Assembly: GCF_013364275.1 (NCBI RefSeq)
Contig: NZ_CP054932.1
Span: forward strand, 2,542,001-2,606,000
Length of the DNA: 64,000 bases
Direction: 5' to 3'
From: Actinomadura sp. NAK00032
Lineage (GTDB): Bacteria > Actinomycetota > Actinomycetes > Streptosporangiales > Streptosporangiaceae
The translations under genes were made by a program, and so were the position numbers. This document shows positions 50,893-59,453 of the stretch, piece by piece. Within the stretch, counting starts at the first letter, position 1, and the number at the start of each line of letters is the position of its first letter. The notes beneath the pieces were generated by a model, which was not told where the DNA came from, did not search any database, and saw only the letters and a list, made by a program, of their open reading frames with translations.

Positions 50893-51396
50893 ATTCTCGC
50901 TGGTAGTCATGCGGCGCTTCGTAGTAATCCTTCGCTGCCGCAGCGGGGCCTGATCATCGGCAGGCCGGCACCCGCTGCGGAGGCTCTGCCTGGCCGTGAG
51001 CCCGATATCGACGCCGGACCGTGCGAACCCACGCCCCCGGCAGGCCCTCCCGCCACCGCACAGCGAATCTGGAGCATTTGCCATGGACGACACCTGGAAC
51101 ACCACGGCCGAAGAAGCCGAAGAAGAGGCCACCCGAGCCCTGCAGACCGCCCTGGACCGTAGGGCGGAGTAGTTAGGCATCGCCCTCGGCGTCAGGCGCT
51201 GGGGCGCCTTACTTCCACGGGCGTTGCGGGCGATCGCTGCATCGCTTCGGCTCGCCTGGCGGCTCGCTGCGCGATCAGGTTCTCGCAGGCTCGAACCTGC
51301 CTTCGGACGCGATCGCGAGGGTCGAGGTCAGTGCGTGGCCGGGGCGGTGGCTGATGCCGTCCCGGCCGTTCTGTCGCCGGGTGCGAGACTTGGCGG
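50893..51396. other. 504-base region without a firm gene
   Basis: Contains one weak 29-codon ORF (51083-51172, listed separately), a repeat pair CAGGTTC (51276-51282) / GAACCTG (51293-51299), and CTCG/GATCG-rich sequence. No RNA gene or known element recognised. Confidence 0.4.
51083..51172 (+). CDS. Weak small ORF, Glu/Ala-rich
   Basis: 29 residues with ATG, GGAG nine bases upstream, and a centre rich in Glu and Ala (TAEEAEEEATRALQ) that could form one helix. Length and composition alone do not prove a gene; nothing in the neighbourhood supports it. Confidence 0.25.
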   Translation: MDDTWNTTAEEAEEEATRALQTALDRRAE

Positions 51397-52062
51397 GTGG
51401 ACGTTGTCGGGGGCGGTGAGGTCGCTCGGGTGTTGCGTGAGGTCGGGCGGCTCGGGCCCTACTTCGAACTCCTCGTGGACGACGTGGGCGGCGGCGCCTG
51501 GCGGCCGTTCAGCGGGGACGTCGAGCGGCTGCGGGAGTTGACCCGGGATCACGCCGTGCGGCTTGGGACGGGGGAGCGGCGGGTCGCCGCGTCTCTGCTG
51601 TTCCAGGGGCTCGCGGCGCGGTTGTGGTCGCCGGTCGTCGCGTCGTCGGCGGCGGGGATCGTGCCCGACCTGCGGGAACTGCGGTGGTCGTGGGCGCCTG
51701 GCGAGGCAATCACGCTCGGGGTTCCGGAGGCGTGTGGGTGGCGGGTCGAAGAGGTGGGTGAGGCCGCCTCGGTGATCCAGGCCGTGGTCGTGGACGGTCT
51801 GTTGCGGCCGTTGCAAGCGGCGATGTCCGAGTTCGTCCGGCTGGCGGACGGGCTCGTGTGGGGGAACGCGGCGTCCGCGCTGGCGGGCACTCTGCGGGTG
51901 CCGGGGTCGCCCGTGCGGGTCGCGCTGGTGCGCGAACTGCTCGGGCGGGAGCCGCTGGCGGGAGCCCTGGACGACCGGTTCGTCCGCAGGAGCTGCTGCC
52001 TGTACTACCGGGTGCCCGGCGGCGGGATGTGCGGAGATTGCGGGCTGTTGACCGGATCGTGA
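51397..52062 (+). CDS. FhuF-like [2Fe-2S] protein
   Basis: 221 residues. The C terminus has the FhuF-type cluster motif Cys200-Cys201-x10-Cys212-x2-Cys215 (SCCLYYRVPGGGMCGDCG). The rest (ELTRDHAVRLGTGERRVAASLLFQ ... RLWSPVVASSAAGIVPDL) fits ferric-siderophore reductase-type proteins. It would reduce and release iron from a siderophore in the cytosol. No siderophore transport or synthesis genes are adjacent. GTG start; no clear ribosome site. Leads into leuB after 43 bases. Confidence 0.85.
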   Translation: MDVVGGGEVARVLREVGRLGPYFELLVDDVGGGAWRPFSGDVERLRELTRDHAVRLGTGERRVAASLLFQGLAARLWSPVVASSAAGIVPDLRELRWSWAPGEAITLGVPEACGWRVEEVGEAASVIQAVVVDGLLRPLQAAMSEFVRLADGLVWGNAASALAGTLRVPGSPVRVALVRELLGREPLAGALDDRFVRRSCCLYYRVPGGGMCGDCGLLTGS

Positions 52063-52105
52063 GACGCGAGCCCAAGCATTGAGACGTTTGCAGTAGAGTG
52101 CGCGC

Positions 52106-53155
52106 ATGGCTTCGCGCAGCATTCGTCTGGCCGTCATCCCCGGTGACGGGATCGGCCCCGAGGTGGTCGCCGAGGGACTGAAGGTCCTCGACGCCGTGTC
52201 CGGCGACCTCACGTTCGACAGGACCTCCTACGACCTGGGCGCCGCCCGCTGGCACCGGACGGGGGAGACGCTGCCCGACTCGGTGCTGGCCGAGCTGCGC
52301 GAGCAGGAGGTCATCCTGCTCGGCGCCGTCGGCGACCCGAGCGTGCCCAGCGGGACGCTGGAGCGCGGCCTGCTGCTGCGCACCCGCTTCGAGCTGGACC
52401 ACTACGTCAACCTGCGGCCCGTGAAGCTGTTCCCGGGGGTCGCGACGCCGCTGGCCGGCGTGGCGCCCGCCGACATCGACATGGTCGTCGTCCGCGAGGG
52501 CACCGAGGGCCCGTACACCGGCGTCGGCGGGGTGCTGCGCAAGGGCACGCCGCACGAGGTCGCCACGCAGGAGAGCGTGAACACCGCGTACGGGGTCGAG
52601 CGGGTCATCCGGTACGCGTTCGAGGTCGCGGCGTCCCGGCCGCGCAAGAAGCTCACGCTCGTCCACAAGGACAACGTGCTCACCTTCGCCGGCGACCTGT
52701 ACCAGCGGGTCCTCAAGCGGGTCGGCGAGGAGTACCCGCAGGTCGCGACCGACTACGTGCACGTCGACGCGGCGACGATGTTCTTCGTCAACCAGCCGCA
52801 GCGGTTCGACGTGGTCGTCACCGACAACCTGTTCGGCGACATCATCACCGACATCGGCGCCGCGATCGCGGGCGGGATCGGGCTCGCCGCGTCCGGCAAC
52901 GTCAACCCCGACCGGACGGCGCCGTCGATGTTCGAGCCGGTGCACGGCAGCGCCCCCGACATCGCCGGGCAGGGCAAGGCCGACCCGACCGCCACGGTCC
53001 TGTCGGTCGCCATGCTGCTCGACCACATCGGCGAGGGCGACGCCGCCCGCCGGGTCGAGCAGGCCGTCTCCGACGACCTGGCCGAGCGCGCCGCCCTGGG
53101 CGCCCGGTCCACGTCCCAGATCGGCGACGCGATCGCCAAGCGAGTATCCGGGTAG
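52106..53155 (+). CDS. leuB: 3-isopropylmalate dehydrogenase
   Basis: 349 residues. Starts [21 protein letters not shown]; contains the substrate/metal region [35 protein letters not shown] and [15 protein letters not shown], and [21 protein letters not shown]. The Glu/Asp pattern is that of actinobacterial LeuB rather than tartrate or isocitrate dehydrogenase. Third step of leucine synthesis. TAGAGT (52094-52099) ends six bases before the ATG, so the message is probably leaderless. Confidence 0.94.
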   Translation: MASRSIRLAVIPGDGIGPEVVAEGLKVLDAVSGDLTFDRTSYDLGAARWHRTGETLPDSVLAELREQEVILLGAVGDPSVPSGTLERGLLLRTRFELDHYVNLRPVKLFPGVATPLAGVAPADIDMVVVREGTEGPYTGVGGVLRKGTPHEVATQESVNTAYGVERVIRYAFEVAASRPRKKLTLVHKDNVLTFAGDLYQRVLKRVGEEYPQVATDYVHVDAATMFFVNQPQRFDVVVTDNLFGDIITDIGAAIAGGIGLAASGNVNPDRTAPSMFEPVHGSAPDIAGQGKADPTATVLSVAMLLDHIGEGDAARRVEQAVSDDLAERAALGARSTSQIGDAIAKRVSG

Positions 53156-53320
53156 GGCACGCCGCCTGTCCGGACGGACCGGGTGTGCCCTCGCGGCGCG
53201 CCCGGTCTTCGGCATGCGCCGCGCGTGGAGGAGCAGGTCTAGACGAAGTACGACAATAGGGATGAGAGACGCCACAGCGGCGATGGGGCCGCCCGGCGAT
53301 CCGCGAGAGGACGAACCGCG

Positions 53321-54424
53321 ATGAGCGACACCCTGGAGTTCGAGATCACGCGCACCGAGCGGCCCGCGAGCGCCGCCGAGCGGGCCGCGGTCCTGGCAGA
53401 TCCCGGCTTCGGCCGGCACTTCACCGACCACATGGTCACGATCAGGTACTCGGCCGACCGCGGCTGGCACGACGCGAGACTCGAACCGTACGGGCCGATC
53501 CCGATGGACCCGGCCTCGCAGGTGTTCCACTACGCCCAGGAGCTCTTCGAGGGTCTCAAGGCCTACAAGCAGCCGGACGGGTCCATCGTCACCTTCCGGC
53601 CGTACATGAACGCGGCGCGGATGAACCGGTCCGCCAAGCGGATGGCGATGCCGGAGATCCCCGAGCAGCTGTTCGTCGACGCGATCGAGCTGCTCGTCCG
53701 CACCGACAAGGACTGGGTGCCCGACACCGAGGGCCACAGCCTCTACCTGCGGCCGTTCATGATCGCCACGACCCGCGCGCTCGGCGTCAACAGCCCCGCG
53801 AACGAGTTCCTGTTCATGGTCATCGCGTCGCCGTCCGGGCTGTACTACCCGCGCGGCATCAAGCCCGTCTCGGTGTGGCTGTCGCAGGACTACACCCGCG
53901 CCGCCCCCGGCGGGACGGGCGAGGCCAAGTTCGGCGGCAACTACGCGGCGTCGTTCGCCGGGCAGGCCGAGGCCGTCGCGCAGGGCTGCGACCAGGTCGT
54001 CTGGCTCGACGCGGTGGAGCACCGCTGGGTCGAGGAGGTCGGCTCGATGAACCTCATGTTCGTCTACGGCTCCGGCGCGCACGCCCGGCTGCTCACCCCC
54101 GCGCTCACCGGCACGCTGCTCGCCGGCATCACCCGCGACTCGATGCTCAAGCTGGCGCCCGACCTCGGCGTGCCCGCCGCCGAGGGCAAGATCAGCATCG
54201 AGGAGTGGCAGGCGGGCTGCGAGTCCGGCGAGATCACCGAGGTGTTCGGCTGCGGCACCGCCGCGATCATCAGCCCGGTCGGCCGGGTCAAGGGCCGGGA
54301 CCGGGAGTGGACGATCGGCGACGGCGAGCCCGGCGAGATCTCGATGCGGCTCCGCCAGGAGCTGGTCGGCATCCAGTACGGCACCCGCCCCGACCCCTAC
54401 GGCTGGGTCCACAAGCTCGTCTGA
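53321..54424 (+). CDS. ilvE: Branched-chain amino acid aminotransferase
   Basis: 367 residues, fold-type IV PLP enzyme. FHYAQELFEGLKAYKQPDG, YLRPFMIATTRALGVNSP, the PLP lysine in GTGEAKFGGNYAAS and VEEVGSMNLMFVYG match class II (actinobacterial/eukaryotic-like) BCATs. Last step of Val, Leu and Ile synthesis. GAGAGGA lies about ten bases before the ATG. Between leuB and this gene is a GGGCAC/GTGCCC hairpin (53155-53190). A terminator follows. Confidence 0.95.
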   Translation: MSDTLEFEITRTERPASAAERAAVLADPGFGRHFTDHMVTIRYSADRGWHDARLEPYGPIPMDPASQVFHYAQELFEGLKAYKQPDGSIVTFRPYMNAARMNRSAKRMAMPEIPEQLFVDAIELLVRTDKDWVPDTEGHSLYLRPFMIATTRALGVNSPANEFLFMVIASPSGLYYPRGIKPVSVWLSQDYTRAAPGGTGEAKFGGNYAASFAGQAEAVAQGCDQVVWLDAVEHRWVEEVGSMNLMFVYGSGAHARLLTPALTGTLLAGITRDSMLKLAPDLGVPAAEGKISIEEWQAGCESGEITEVFGCGTAAIISPVGRVKGRDREWTIGDGEPGEISMRLRQELVGIQYGTRPDPYGWVHKLV

Positions 54425-54437
54425 CCTGCGGTTCCAC

Positions 54438-54466
54438 GGGCCCCGGCCGGACGCGTGCCGGGGCCC
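54438..54466 (+). terminator. ilvE terminator
   Basis: Perfect 10-base stem GGGCCCCGGC (54438-54447) / GCCGGGGCCC (54457-54466), nine-base loop, 13 bases after the stop. Confidence 0.75.
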
Positions 54467-54531
54467 GGCCGTCTCATCATTCAAGACGGGTGTCCCAAGC
54501 ATTCGACCCGTATGGCAGACTGGAGCGCATC

Positions 54532-54576
54532 ATGCGCAACAGCCTCGTCATTATCGGCTGGCGCGCCGGCAGCTAA
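54532..54576 (+). CDS. cimA leader peptide (attenuator peptide)
   Basis: ATG-initiated ORF of 14 residues, MRNSLVIIGWRAGS. Leu, Val, Ile, Ile codons (54544-54555) are consecutive, matching the end products of the pathway the next gene starts. GGAG lies about six bases before the ATG and TATGGC (54511-54516) is a possible -10. The last codons and the stop lie in a strong hairpin, followed by a terminator and cimA. It resembles the ilvB leader in this window both in order and in its Gly-x-Arg-Ala-Gly ending. Confidence 0.82.
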   Translation: MRNSLVIIGWRAGS

Positions 54577-54595
54577 CGGGACACCGCCGGCGCGC
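54561..54595 (+). promoter_or_regulatory. First leader hairpin of the cimA attenuator
   Basis: Perfect 10-base pairs GCGCGCCGGC (54561-54570) / GCCGGCGCGC (54586-54595). The left arm is the Arg-Ala-Gly codons of the leader and the stop codon is in the loop. Confidence 0.75.
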
Positions 54596-54598
54596 AGA

Positions 54599-54626
54599 CC
54601 TCTCACGTCCGTGAGGGGTCTTTTTT
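54599..54626 (+). terminator. cimA attenuator terminator
   Basis: CCTCTCAC (54599-54606) / GTGAGGGG (54611-54618), eight pairs with one G-U, GTCC loop, followed by TC and six T (54621-54626). It ends 34 bases before the cimA start codon. Confidence 0.85.
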
Positions 54627-54660
54627 GTGCCCTGGCGCCACCCTCTGGGGGTTCTCACCA

Positions 54661-56238
54661 ATGCAAGGCGACGCGTTCCACGTCTACGACACCACCCTGC
54701 GCGACGGGTCCCAGCAGGAGGGGCTCAACCTCTCCGTGCCCGACAAGCTCGCCATCGCGCGGCACCTCGACGACCTGGGCGTCGGCTTCATCGAGGGCGG
54801 CTGGCCCGGCGCCAACCCCAAGGACACCGAGTTCTTCAGGCGCGCTCGAACAGAGCTCGACCTGAGGCACGCGCGGCTCACCGCGTTCGGCGCGACCCGC
54901 CGGGCCGGGGTGAAGGCGGCCGACGACCCCCAGGTCGCCGCCCTGCGCGAATCCGGCGCGTCCGTCGTGACCCTGGTCGCCAAGAGCCACGACAGGCACG
55001 TCGAGCTGGCCCTCCGCACCACCCTGGAGGAGAACCTCGCGATGATCCGCGACACGGTCTCCCACCTGCGTGCGGAGGGCCAACGAGTCTTCCTGGACGC
55101 CGAGCACTTCTTCGACGGCCACAAGGCCAACCGCGCCTACGCGCTGGAGGCCGTCCGCACCGCCGCCGAGGCGGGCGCGGACGTCGTCGCGCTCTGCGAC
55201 ACCAACGGCGGCATGCTGCCGGACGAGCTGGCCGAGGTCGTCCACGAGGTCGTCGGGTACGGCGTCCGCGTCGGCATCCACTGCCACGACGACTCCGGCT
55301 GCGCGGTGGCGAACACGCTCGCCGCGGTGAAGGCCGGCGCCACCCACGTGCAGGGCTGCGCCAACGGCTACGGCGAGCGCAGCGGCAACGCCAACCTGTT
55401 CACGGTCGTCGGAAACCTGCAGCTCAAGCGGGGCATGAACCTCGTGTCGGACGCGCAGCTCGCCGAGATGACCCGCATCGCGCACGCCGTCTCCGAGGTC
55501 ACCAACGTCGCGCCCAGCTCGCAGCAGCCGTACGTGGGGGTGTCGGCGTTCGCGCACAAGGCGGGCCTGCACGCGTCCGCAGTCAAGGTCGACCCGGACC
55601 TGTACCAGCACATCGACCCGGCCACCGTCGGCAACGACATGCGGATGCTGGTGTCGAGCATGGCCGGGCGCGCGTCCGTCGAGCTGAAGGGCCGCGAGCT
55701 GGGCTACGACCTGTCCGGCGACAAGGCGAAGGCCGTCGTGGCCAAGGTCAAGGAGCTGGAGTCCACCGGCTACACCTTCGAGGCCGCGGACGCCTCGTTC
55801 GAGCTGCTGCTGCGCGAGGAGCTGACCGGCGTCCGGCAGCGGCACTTCGACGTCGAGTCGTGGCGGTCGATCGTGGAGCGCCGCCCCGACGGCTCCATGG
55901 TCAGCGAGGCCACCGTCAAGCTGCACGCCAAGGGCGAGCGGATCATCGCGACCGGCGAGGGCAACGGCCCCGTCAACGCCCTCGACAACGCGCTGCGCCT
56001 CGCCCTCGGCCGGCTGTACCCGGAGCTCGCGCGGCTGGAGCTGGTCGACTACAAGGTCCGCATCCTGGAGGGCGCGCACGGCACCGACGCCCGGACGCGC
56101 GTGCTGATCGAGTCCGGCGACGGCGAGCGCGAATGGGGCACGGTCGGTGTCGAGGACAACGTCATCGCCGCGTCCTGGCAGGCGCTGGAGGAGGCCGTCA
56201 CCTACTGCCTCCTGCGCGCGGGCCGCGAGGCCGGCTGA
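54661..56238 (+). CDS. cimA: Citramalate synthase
   Basis: 525 residues, of the LeuA/homocitrate synthase family. Catalytic barrel with YDTTLRDGSQQEGLNLS, GWPGANPKDTEFFRRA, IHCHDDSGCAVANTLAAVKAG and HVQGCANGYGERSGNANL; C-terminal LeuA-type allosteric domain (VKLHAKGERIIATGEGNGPV). The QQEGLN and GxNPKD signatures are those of CimA rather than LeuA. It condenses pyruvate and acetyl-CoA to citramalate, giving 2-oxobutyrate for isoleucine without threonine deaminase. Regulated by the leader peptide and terminator directly upstream. Confidence 0.93.
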   Translation: MQGDAFHVYDTTLRDGSQQEGLNLSVPDKLAIARHLDDLGVGFIEGGWPGANPKDTEFFRRARTELDLRHARLTAFGATRRAGVKAADDPQVAALRESGASVVTLVAKSHDRHVELALRTTLEENLAMIRDTVSHLRAEGQRVFLDAEHFFDGHKANRAYALEAVRTAAEAGADVVALCDTNGGMLPDELAEVVHEVVGYGVRVGIHCHDDSGCAVANTLAAVKAGATHVQGCANGYGERSGNANLFTVVGNLQLKRGMNLVSDAQLAEMTRIAHAVSEVTNVAPSSQQPYVGVSAFAHKAGLHASAVKVDPDLYQHIDPATVGNDMRMLVSSMAGRASVELKGRELGYDLSGDKAKAVVAKVKELESTGYTFEAADASFELLLREELTGVRQRHFDVESWRSIVERRPDGSMVSEATVKLHAKGERIIATGEGNGPVNALDNALRLALGRLYPELARLELVDYKVRILEGAHGTDARTRVLIESGDGEREWGTVGVEDNVIAASWQALEEAVTYCLLRAGREAG

Positions 56239-56304
56239 GGCGCCGCCGCGCGCGAAGGGCGGCCCGCCGGGGAATGCCGCCGGCCCTCGGGGCATTATCG
56301 GGGC

Positions 56305-56586
56305 ATGAGCACCGAGATCAGTGACAACGCCGGGAAGAGCCGCTACGAGATCAGGGTGGACGGAGACCTCGCCGGGTTCGCCGAGTACGAACGCGGGGAG
56401 GGCTCCGTCGTCTTCACCCACACCGAGGTCGACTCGGCGTTCGAGGGCAAGGGCATCGGGAGCGCGCTCGCGCGCGGCGCGCTGGACGACGTGCGGGGGA
56501 AGGGCCTGTCGGCCGTCCCGCTGTGCCCGTTCATCAAGAAGTGGATCCAGAAGCACCCCGACTACCAGGATCTCGTGGCGTCCTGA
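56305..56586 (+). CDS. Small GNAT-family acetyltransferase (YidJ/YjdJ type)
   Basis: 93 residues, minimal GNAT of the COG2388 group: AGFAEYERGEGSVVFTHTEVDSAFEGKGIGSALARGAL carries the acetyl-CoA P-loop (E-G-K-G-I-G-S-A), then CPFIKKWIQKHPDYQDLV. Substrate unknown. CATTAT (56293-56298) ends six bases before the ATG. Convergent with the following gene. Confidence 0.92.
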   Translation: MSTEISDNAGKSRYEIRVDGDLAGFAEYERGEGSVVFTHTEVDSAFEGKGIGSALARGALDDVRGKGLSAVPLCPFIKKWIQKHPDYQDLVAS

Positions 56587-56605
56587 CCCGCACACCGCCC
56601 GACCC

Positions 56606-57901
56606 TCACACCGCCTGGAGCCTGGACCCGCCGCCCTCCAGCATGAGCCACGCCGACAGCGACGCGTCCTTCAGCCGGACCCGGACCCGCGAGTAGCGGC
56701 CCGGGTCGACGAGGCCGGGGGCGGGCGCGATCACCGAGTCGTACACGAAGTCGGACGTGACGAACGCCAGGTCGGCGCCGGTCTCGGCGACGCGGCGCTT
56801 CACCGCCGGGGCGTCCACCATCCGCCGCGCCGTGATGATGGCCGTCCCGGCGACCCCCTTCGGGCCGCGCCGCACCGGGCCGACGTGCAGCGCGGCGCGC
56901 AGCTGCAGCCGGGTGGCCTCGGCGGCGCGCCGGTTGTGCCGCCGCAGCTGCGCGGCCAGGTGCGCGAGCATCGGGTCGACGACCGTGTCGGTCGGCGTGG
57001 TCGGCGGGACCACCACGAGCGCGCCGTCGCCGCGGTCCTCCTGGTAGATCCGGCCGAGGTCGAGGCCGGACGCGCCGAACGCCTCCTCCAGCAGGCCGTA
57101 CATCACGGACAGCACGTACTCGCGGTCGGCGTCGGTGCGCAGCGGCGAGCTGAACCGCGTGATGTCGGTGATGAGGATCGAGCAGTTGCCCCGCACGTCC
57201 TTGAAGTCGTGCTTCTCGACCTGCCGCCGGTACACCTGCTGCTCCAGGACGGCCCGCACGCGCGGGTTGAGGTCCAGGAACGCCGCGAAGTCGCGGGCGT
57301 CGACGCGCAGCGCCCGGACGTCGCTCTCCGCCGTGACGGTCGCGGACCGGTCCCGCACCATCAGCGCCGCCCGCTCGCCGACCAGCTCCCCGGCGCCCCG
57401 GAACGCGATGATCCGCTGCTCGGCGCCCTCCCGGACCCACACCCGCGTCCAGCCGGACAGGATCACGATGACCTCGCCCGCGATCCCGCCCTCCCGGCAC
57501 AGGACCTCCTCGGCGCGGTAGACGTGCCGGCGCGCGCGTGCGGCGAGGTCGTACCGCTCGGCGGGCGTCAGCGCGTCCCAGAACGCCGCCGTGCCGGACG
57601 GAGCGGGCAGGCCGGGGACCGCGAGCATGCGGGGCGCCGCCGCCGCGGCCACCACCGGCGGTCCGGGCGTCTCCCGCAGCGTGCCGGCCTTCAGGTACTG
57701 GACGAGGGCGTTCGCCACGGCCACCGCCGGAAAGGTCAGGAACGTCAGGAACCCGCTGACGGCGGCGGTCGCCGAGCCGCCCACCGCGTACCCGAGCACC
57801 ACGGCCCCCAGCGTCACCGCGGTCACGGTCTTCGCGTTCATCGTGCCCGCGTGCGAGGCCGTGCGCCTCCGCGACCGCGCCCTCCAGCGGTTCGGCTCCA
57901 C
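56606..57901 (-). CDS. CNMP-binding domain protein with nucleotide cyclase-like domain
   Basis: 431 residues. N-terminal Ala-rich part with one or two membrane segments (TVTAVTLGAVVLGYAVGG, AVSGFLTFLTFPAVAVANALV), a cyclic-nucleotide-binding domain (RAEEVLCREGGIAGEVIVILSG, GELVGERAALMVRDRSATVTAESDVRALRV), then a class III cyclase-like domain (CSILITDITRFSSPLRTD ... GRIYQEDRGDGALVVVPP). The cyclase region keeps an early Asp and the EDRGDG hairpin, but I cannot confirm the metal and base-binding residues. GTG 57901 follows AAGGAAGAC; the ATG at 57841 is an alternative. Signalling role is inferred from the domains. Confidence 0.82.
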   Translation of the reverse strand: MEPNRWRARSRRRTASHAGTMNAKTVTAVTLGAVVLGYAVGGSATAAVSGFLTFLTFPAVAVANALVQYLKAGTLRETPGPPVVAAAAAPRMLAVPGLPAPSGTAAFWDALTPAERYDLAARARRHVYRAEEVLCREGGIAGEVIVILSGWTRVWVREGAEQRIIAFRGAGELVGERAALMVRDRSATVTAESDVRALRVDARDFAAFLDLNPRVRAVLEQQVYRRQVEKHDFKDVRGNCSILITDITRFSSPLRTDADREYVLSVMYGLLEEAFGASGLDLGRIYQEDRGDGALVVVPPTTPTDTVVDPMLAHLAAQLRRHNRRAAEATRLQLRAALHVGPVRRGPKGVAGTAIITARRMVDAPAVKRRVAETGADLAFVTSDFVYDSVIAPAPGLVDPGRYSRVRVRLKDASLSAWLMLEGGGSRLQAV

Positions 57902-58241
57902 GGAGTCTTCCTTCCCCCGGAAGGGCCGGGCGTAGTGCCGTCCGGCCTCTCGGCGTCGGTTCCGTCCCCACGTCTCCCACCATCGAGACTAGGATGAGAT
58001 ACATATGAAAGCCATACGAAGACTGTCTGTAACTCGGTAACTGTTATATCGCTCGATGGCAAGACAGGGATAACGCAGGTTTCTCGTCCCGCCGACCGGG
58101 GAACCCTTGTTCTGCATGCTGTACGTTGGGCATGGATTTGCTGACGGAGGGCTGTATGGTCGCCTGACCGGCGGAGCCTTCCGGTCCCGGCGCCGGAAGG
58201 CGCGGGGACGGGCCTCGCGCCCCGGATAGGAGTGAGCGCTC
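57902..58241. other. 340-base divergent region
   Basis: Between the minus-strand cyclase-like gene and the plus-strand RHH gene. AT-richer around 57980-58080 with stretches such as GATACATATGAAAG. TATGGT near 58158 may serve the RHH gene. No ORF or RNA gene with support; longer open frames crossing it have no ribosome site or family. Confidence 0.4.
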
Positions 58242-58520
58242 ATGACGACATCCCGAGCAGCCTCCGAGACCTCGGGCGGGTCCGCCGGGAGTCCCCGGGC
58301 GGAGCCGGTCCCGCACAGCGAGCGCGTCACGGTCAACCTGACCGGCAAGGCCGTCCAGGCCCTCCAGCGCCTCCAGGAGCAGACCGGCTACAACAAGACC
58401 GACTGCATCAACCGCGCGCTGATCATCGCCGGCGAGATCGAGGGCATGTCCCGCGAGCCCGGCGCCTTCTACTGGCGCGAGACCCCCGACAGCGACCTCA
58501 TGCTCGTCCGCTTCGTCTGA
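58242..58520 (+). CDS. Ribbon-helix-helix-like small DNA-binding protein
   Basis: 92 residues. Disordered N terminus (~28), then ERVTVNLTGKAVQALQRLQ and TGYNKTDCINRALIIAGEI, a strand followed by two helices as in MetJ/Arc or CopG proteins, and a C-terminal FYWRETPDSDLMLVRF extension. Probably a dimeric DNA-binding protein; there is no toxin gene adjacent. TAGGAG lies before the ATG. Next to a decayed GntR regulator on the opposite strand. Confidence 0.75.
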   Translation: MTTSRAASETSGGSAGSPRAEPVPHSERVTVNLTGKAVQALQRLQEQTGYNKTDCINRALIIAGEIEGMSREPGAFYWRETPDSDLMLVRFV

Positions 58521-58859
58521 CCCGGCGTCCGCGCCCGACGCCGCCCCGCCCGAGCCCGGCGGCCCCGCCACGTCGCCGGGGACCCGCCCGGCGCTGTAGC
58601 GCAGCCGCGTACGGTCGGCGGGCCAGACCGTCACGGTGATCGGACGCCTCGCCCCCGGTGGAGTACGCCGTCCGGACGGTCTCGAGGACGGTGTCCGCCG
58701 CGCGGTCGCCCAGGCCGAAGAACCGCTGCTCATCGTCGTCCGGGAGGCGGGCCCCGCTCTCGTCGTGGTGGCCGGCCTCGCGGTAGCCGAGGACCTCGCC
58801 GAGATGGGCGGCGCGCCTTCGGCGATGTCGCGCCAGCGGACGGGCGTCGCGCGGGCCAT
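58521..58859 (-). pseudogene. Decayed GntR/UTRA regulator
   Basis: ATG at 58859 with GAAGGGA upstream opens MARATPVRWRDIAE, the usual start of GntR regulators of actinobacteria, but the helix-turn-helix and the rest of the DNA-binding domain are missing. A different frame then reads HLGEVLGYREAGHHDESGAR and DTVLETVRTAYSTGG, pieces of a UTRA domain, and the first frame resumes with PITVTVWPADRTRLRYSAG, the UTRA end. About half of the gene is gone and two frame changes are needed. No functional product is expected. Confidence 0.7.
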
Positions 58860-58980
58860 GGCATCGCGTCCCTTCGCGGCGGCGGTGGCGGGCACCGGAG
58901 CCGAGGGACTTGTGCGCGAAGAAGCGGCGGTCTCGCCGGCCGTGGCCGCTCTCGGACGGCCACGACCGGCGGGGCGCGGG

Positions 58981-59163
58981 TCAGGCGCGCCGCGTGCGCA
59001 GCGCGTCGAACAGCCCGTCCCGCGCGTCGGCCTCGCGGGTGACCAGCGGCAGCGCGGCACCGCTCTCGACCAGATCGGCGAGCGCGGGCGCGGACAGCAG
59101 GATCCCGCCGCCGAGGCGGCGCGCGTCGCGGAGCACGGTGCGCTCTCCCTGGCGGCCGGACAC
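58981..59163 (-). CDS. Short ORF, possible gene remnant
   Basis: 60 residues with GTG start; the reading frame stays open further upstream (QSGWRIGAYVSGRQGER). The composition (GGGILLSAPALADLVESGAA, LVTREADARDGLFDAL) is protein-like and GC3-rich. I do not recognise a family. It lies 120 bases upstream of the GntR remnant on the same strand and may belong to the same decayed locus. Confidence 0.35.
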   Translation of the reverse strand: MSGRQGERTVLRDARRLGGGILLSAPALADLVESGAALPLVTREADARDGLFDALRTRRA

Positions 59164-59204
59164 GTAGGCGCCGATCCTCCAGCCGGACTGAGAGGAGCGT
59201 GCAG

Positions 59205-59444
59205 ATGATCGGCGGTTTGACCCTCTACCTGTGGATACTCGTCCCGGCCTCGCTGTTCCTGGCCCTCGTCGGCTACCTCGCCCTGATGGGGTACCGCACC
59301 CGGAGCGTCATCTTCCGCGCCGGCTCCGGCGGCCCGCCCCGCAGCCGCGCGGGGATGCTGGCCAACGTGGTGTCGCGCGACCACCCCGCCGCCGTCATCG
59401 AGACCGCGCCGGCCGTCGCGGGCCCGCAGCGGCCAGGAGTGTAG
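59205..59444 (+). CDS. Small membrane protein
   Basis: 79 residues; one membrane helix near the N terminus (TLYLWILVPASLFLALVGYLALMGY) and a basic then neutral tail (RTRSVIFRAGSGGPPRSRAGM). No family recognised. AGGAG at 59193-59197 sits seven bases before the ATG, which decides against the GTG at 59199. It forms a pair with the next small gene, whose ribosome site overlaps its stop codon. Confidence 0.68.
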   Translation: MIGGLTLYLWILVPASLFLALVGYLALMGYRTRSVIFRAGSGGPPRSRAGMLANVVSRDHPAAVIETAPAVAGPQRPGV

Positions 59445-59453
59445 GAGGCCGAG

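Noticed and set aside
51276..51305. LexA-type box near TCGAAC at 51291
   Set aside because: The second half site does not match (CTTCGG for GTTCGA) and the following gene is not an SOS gene.
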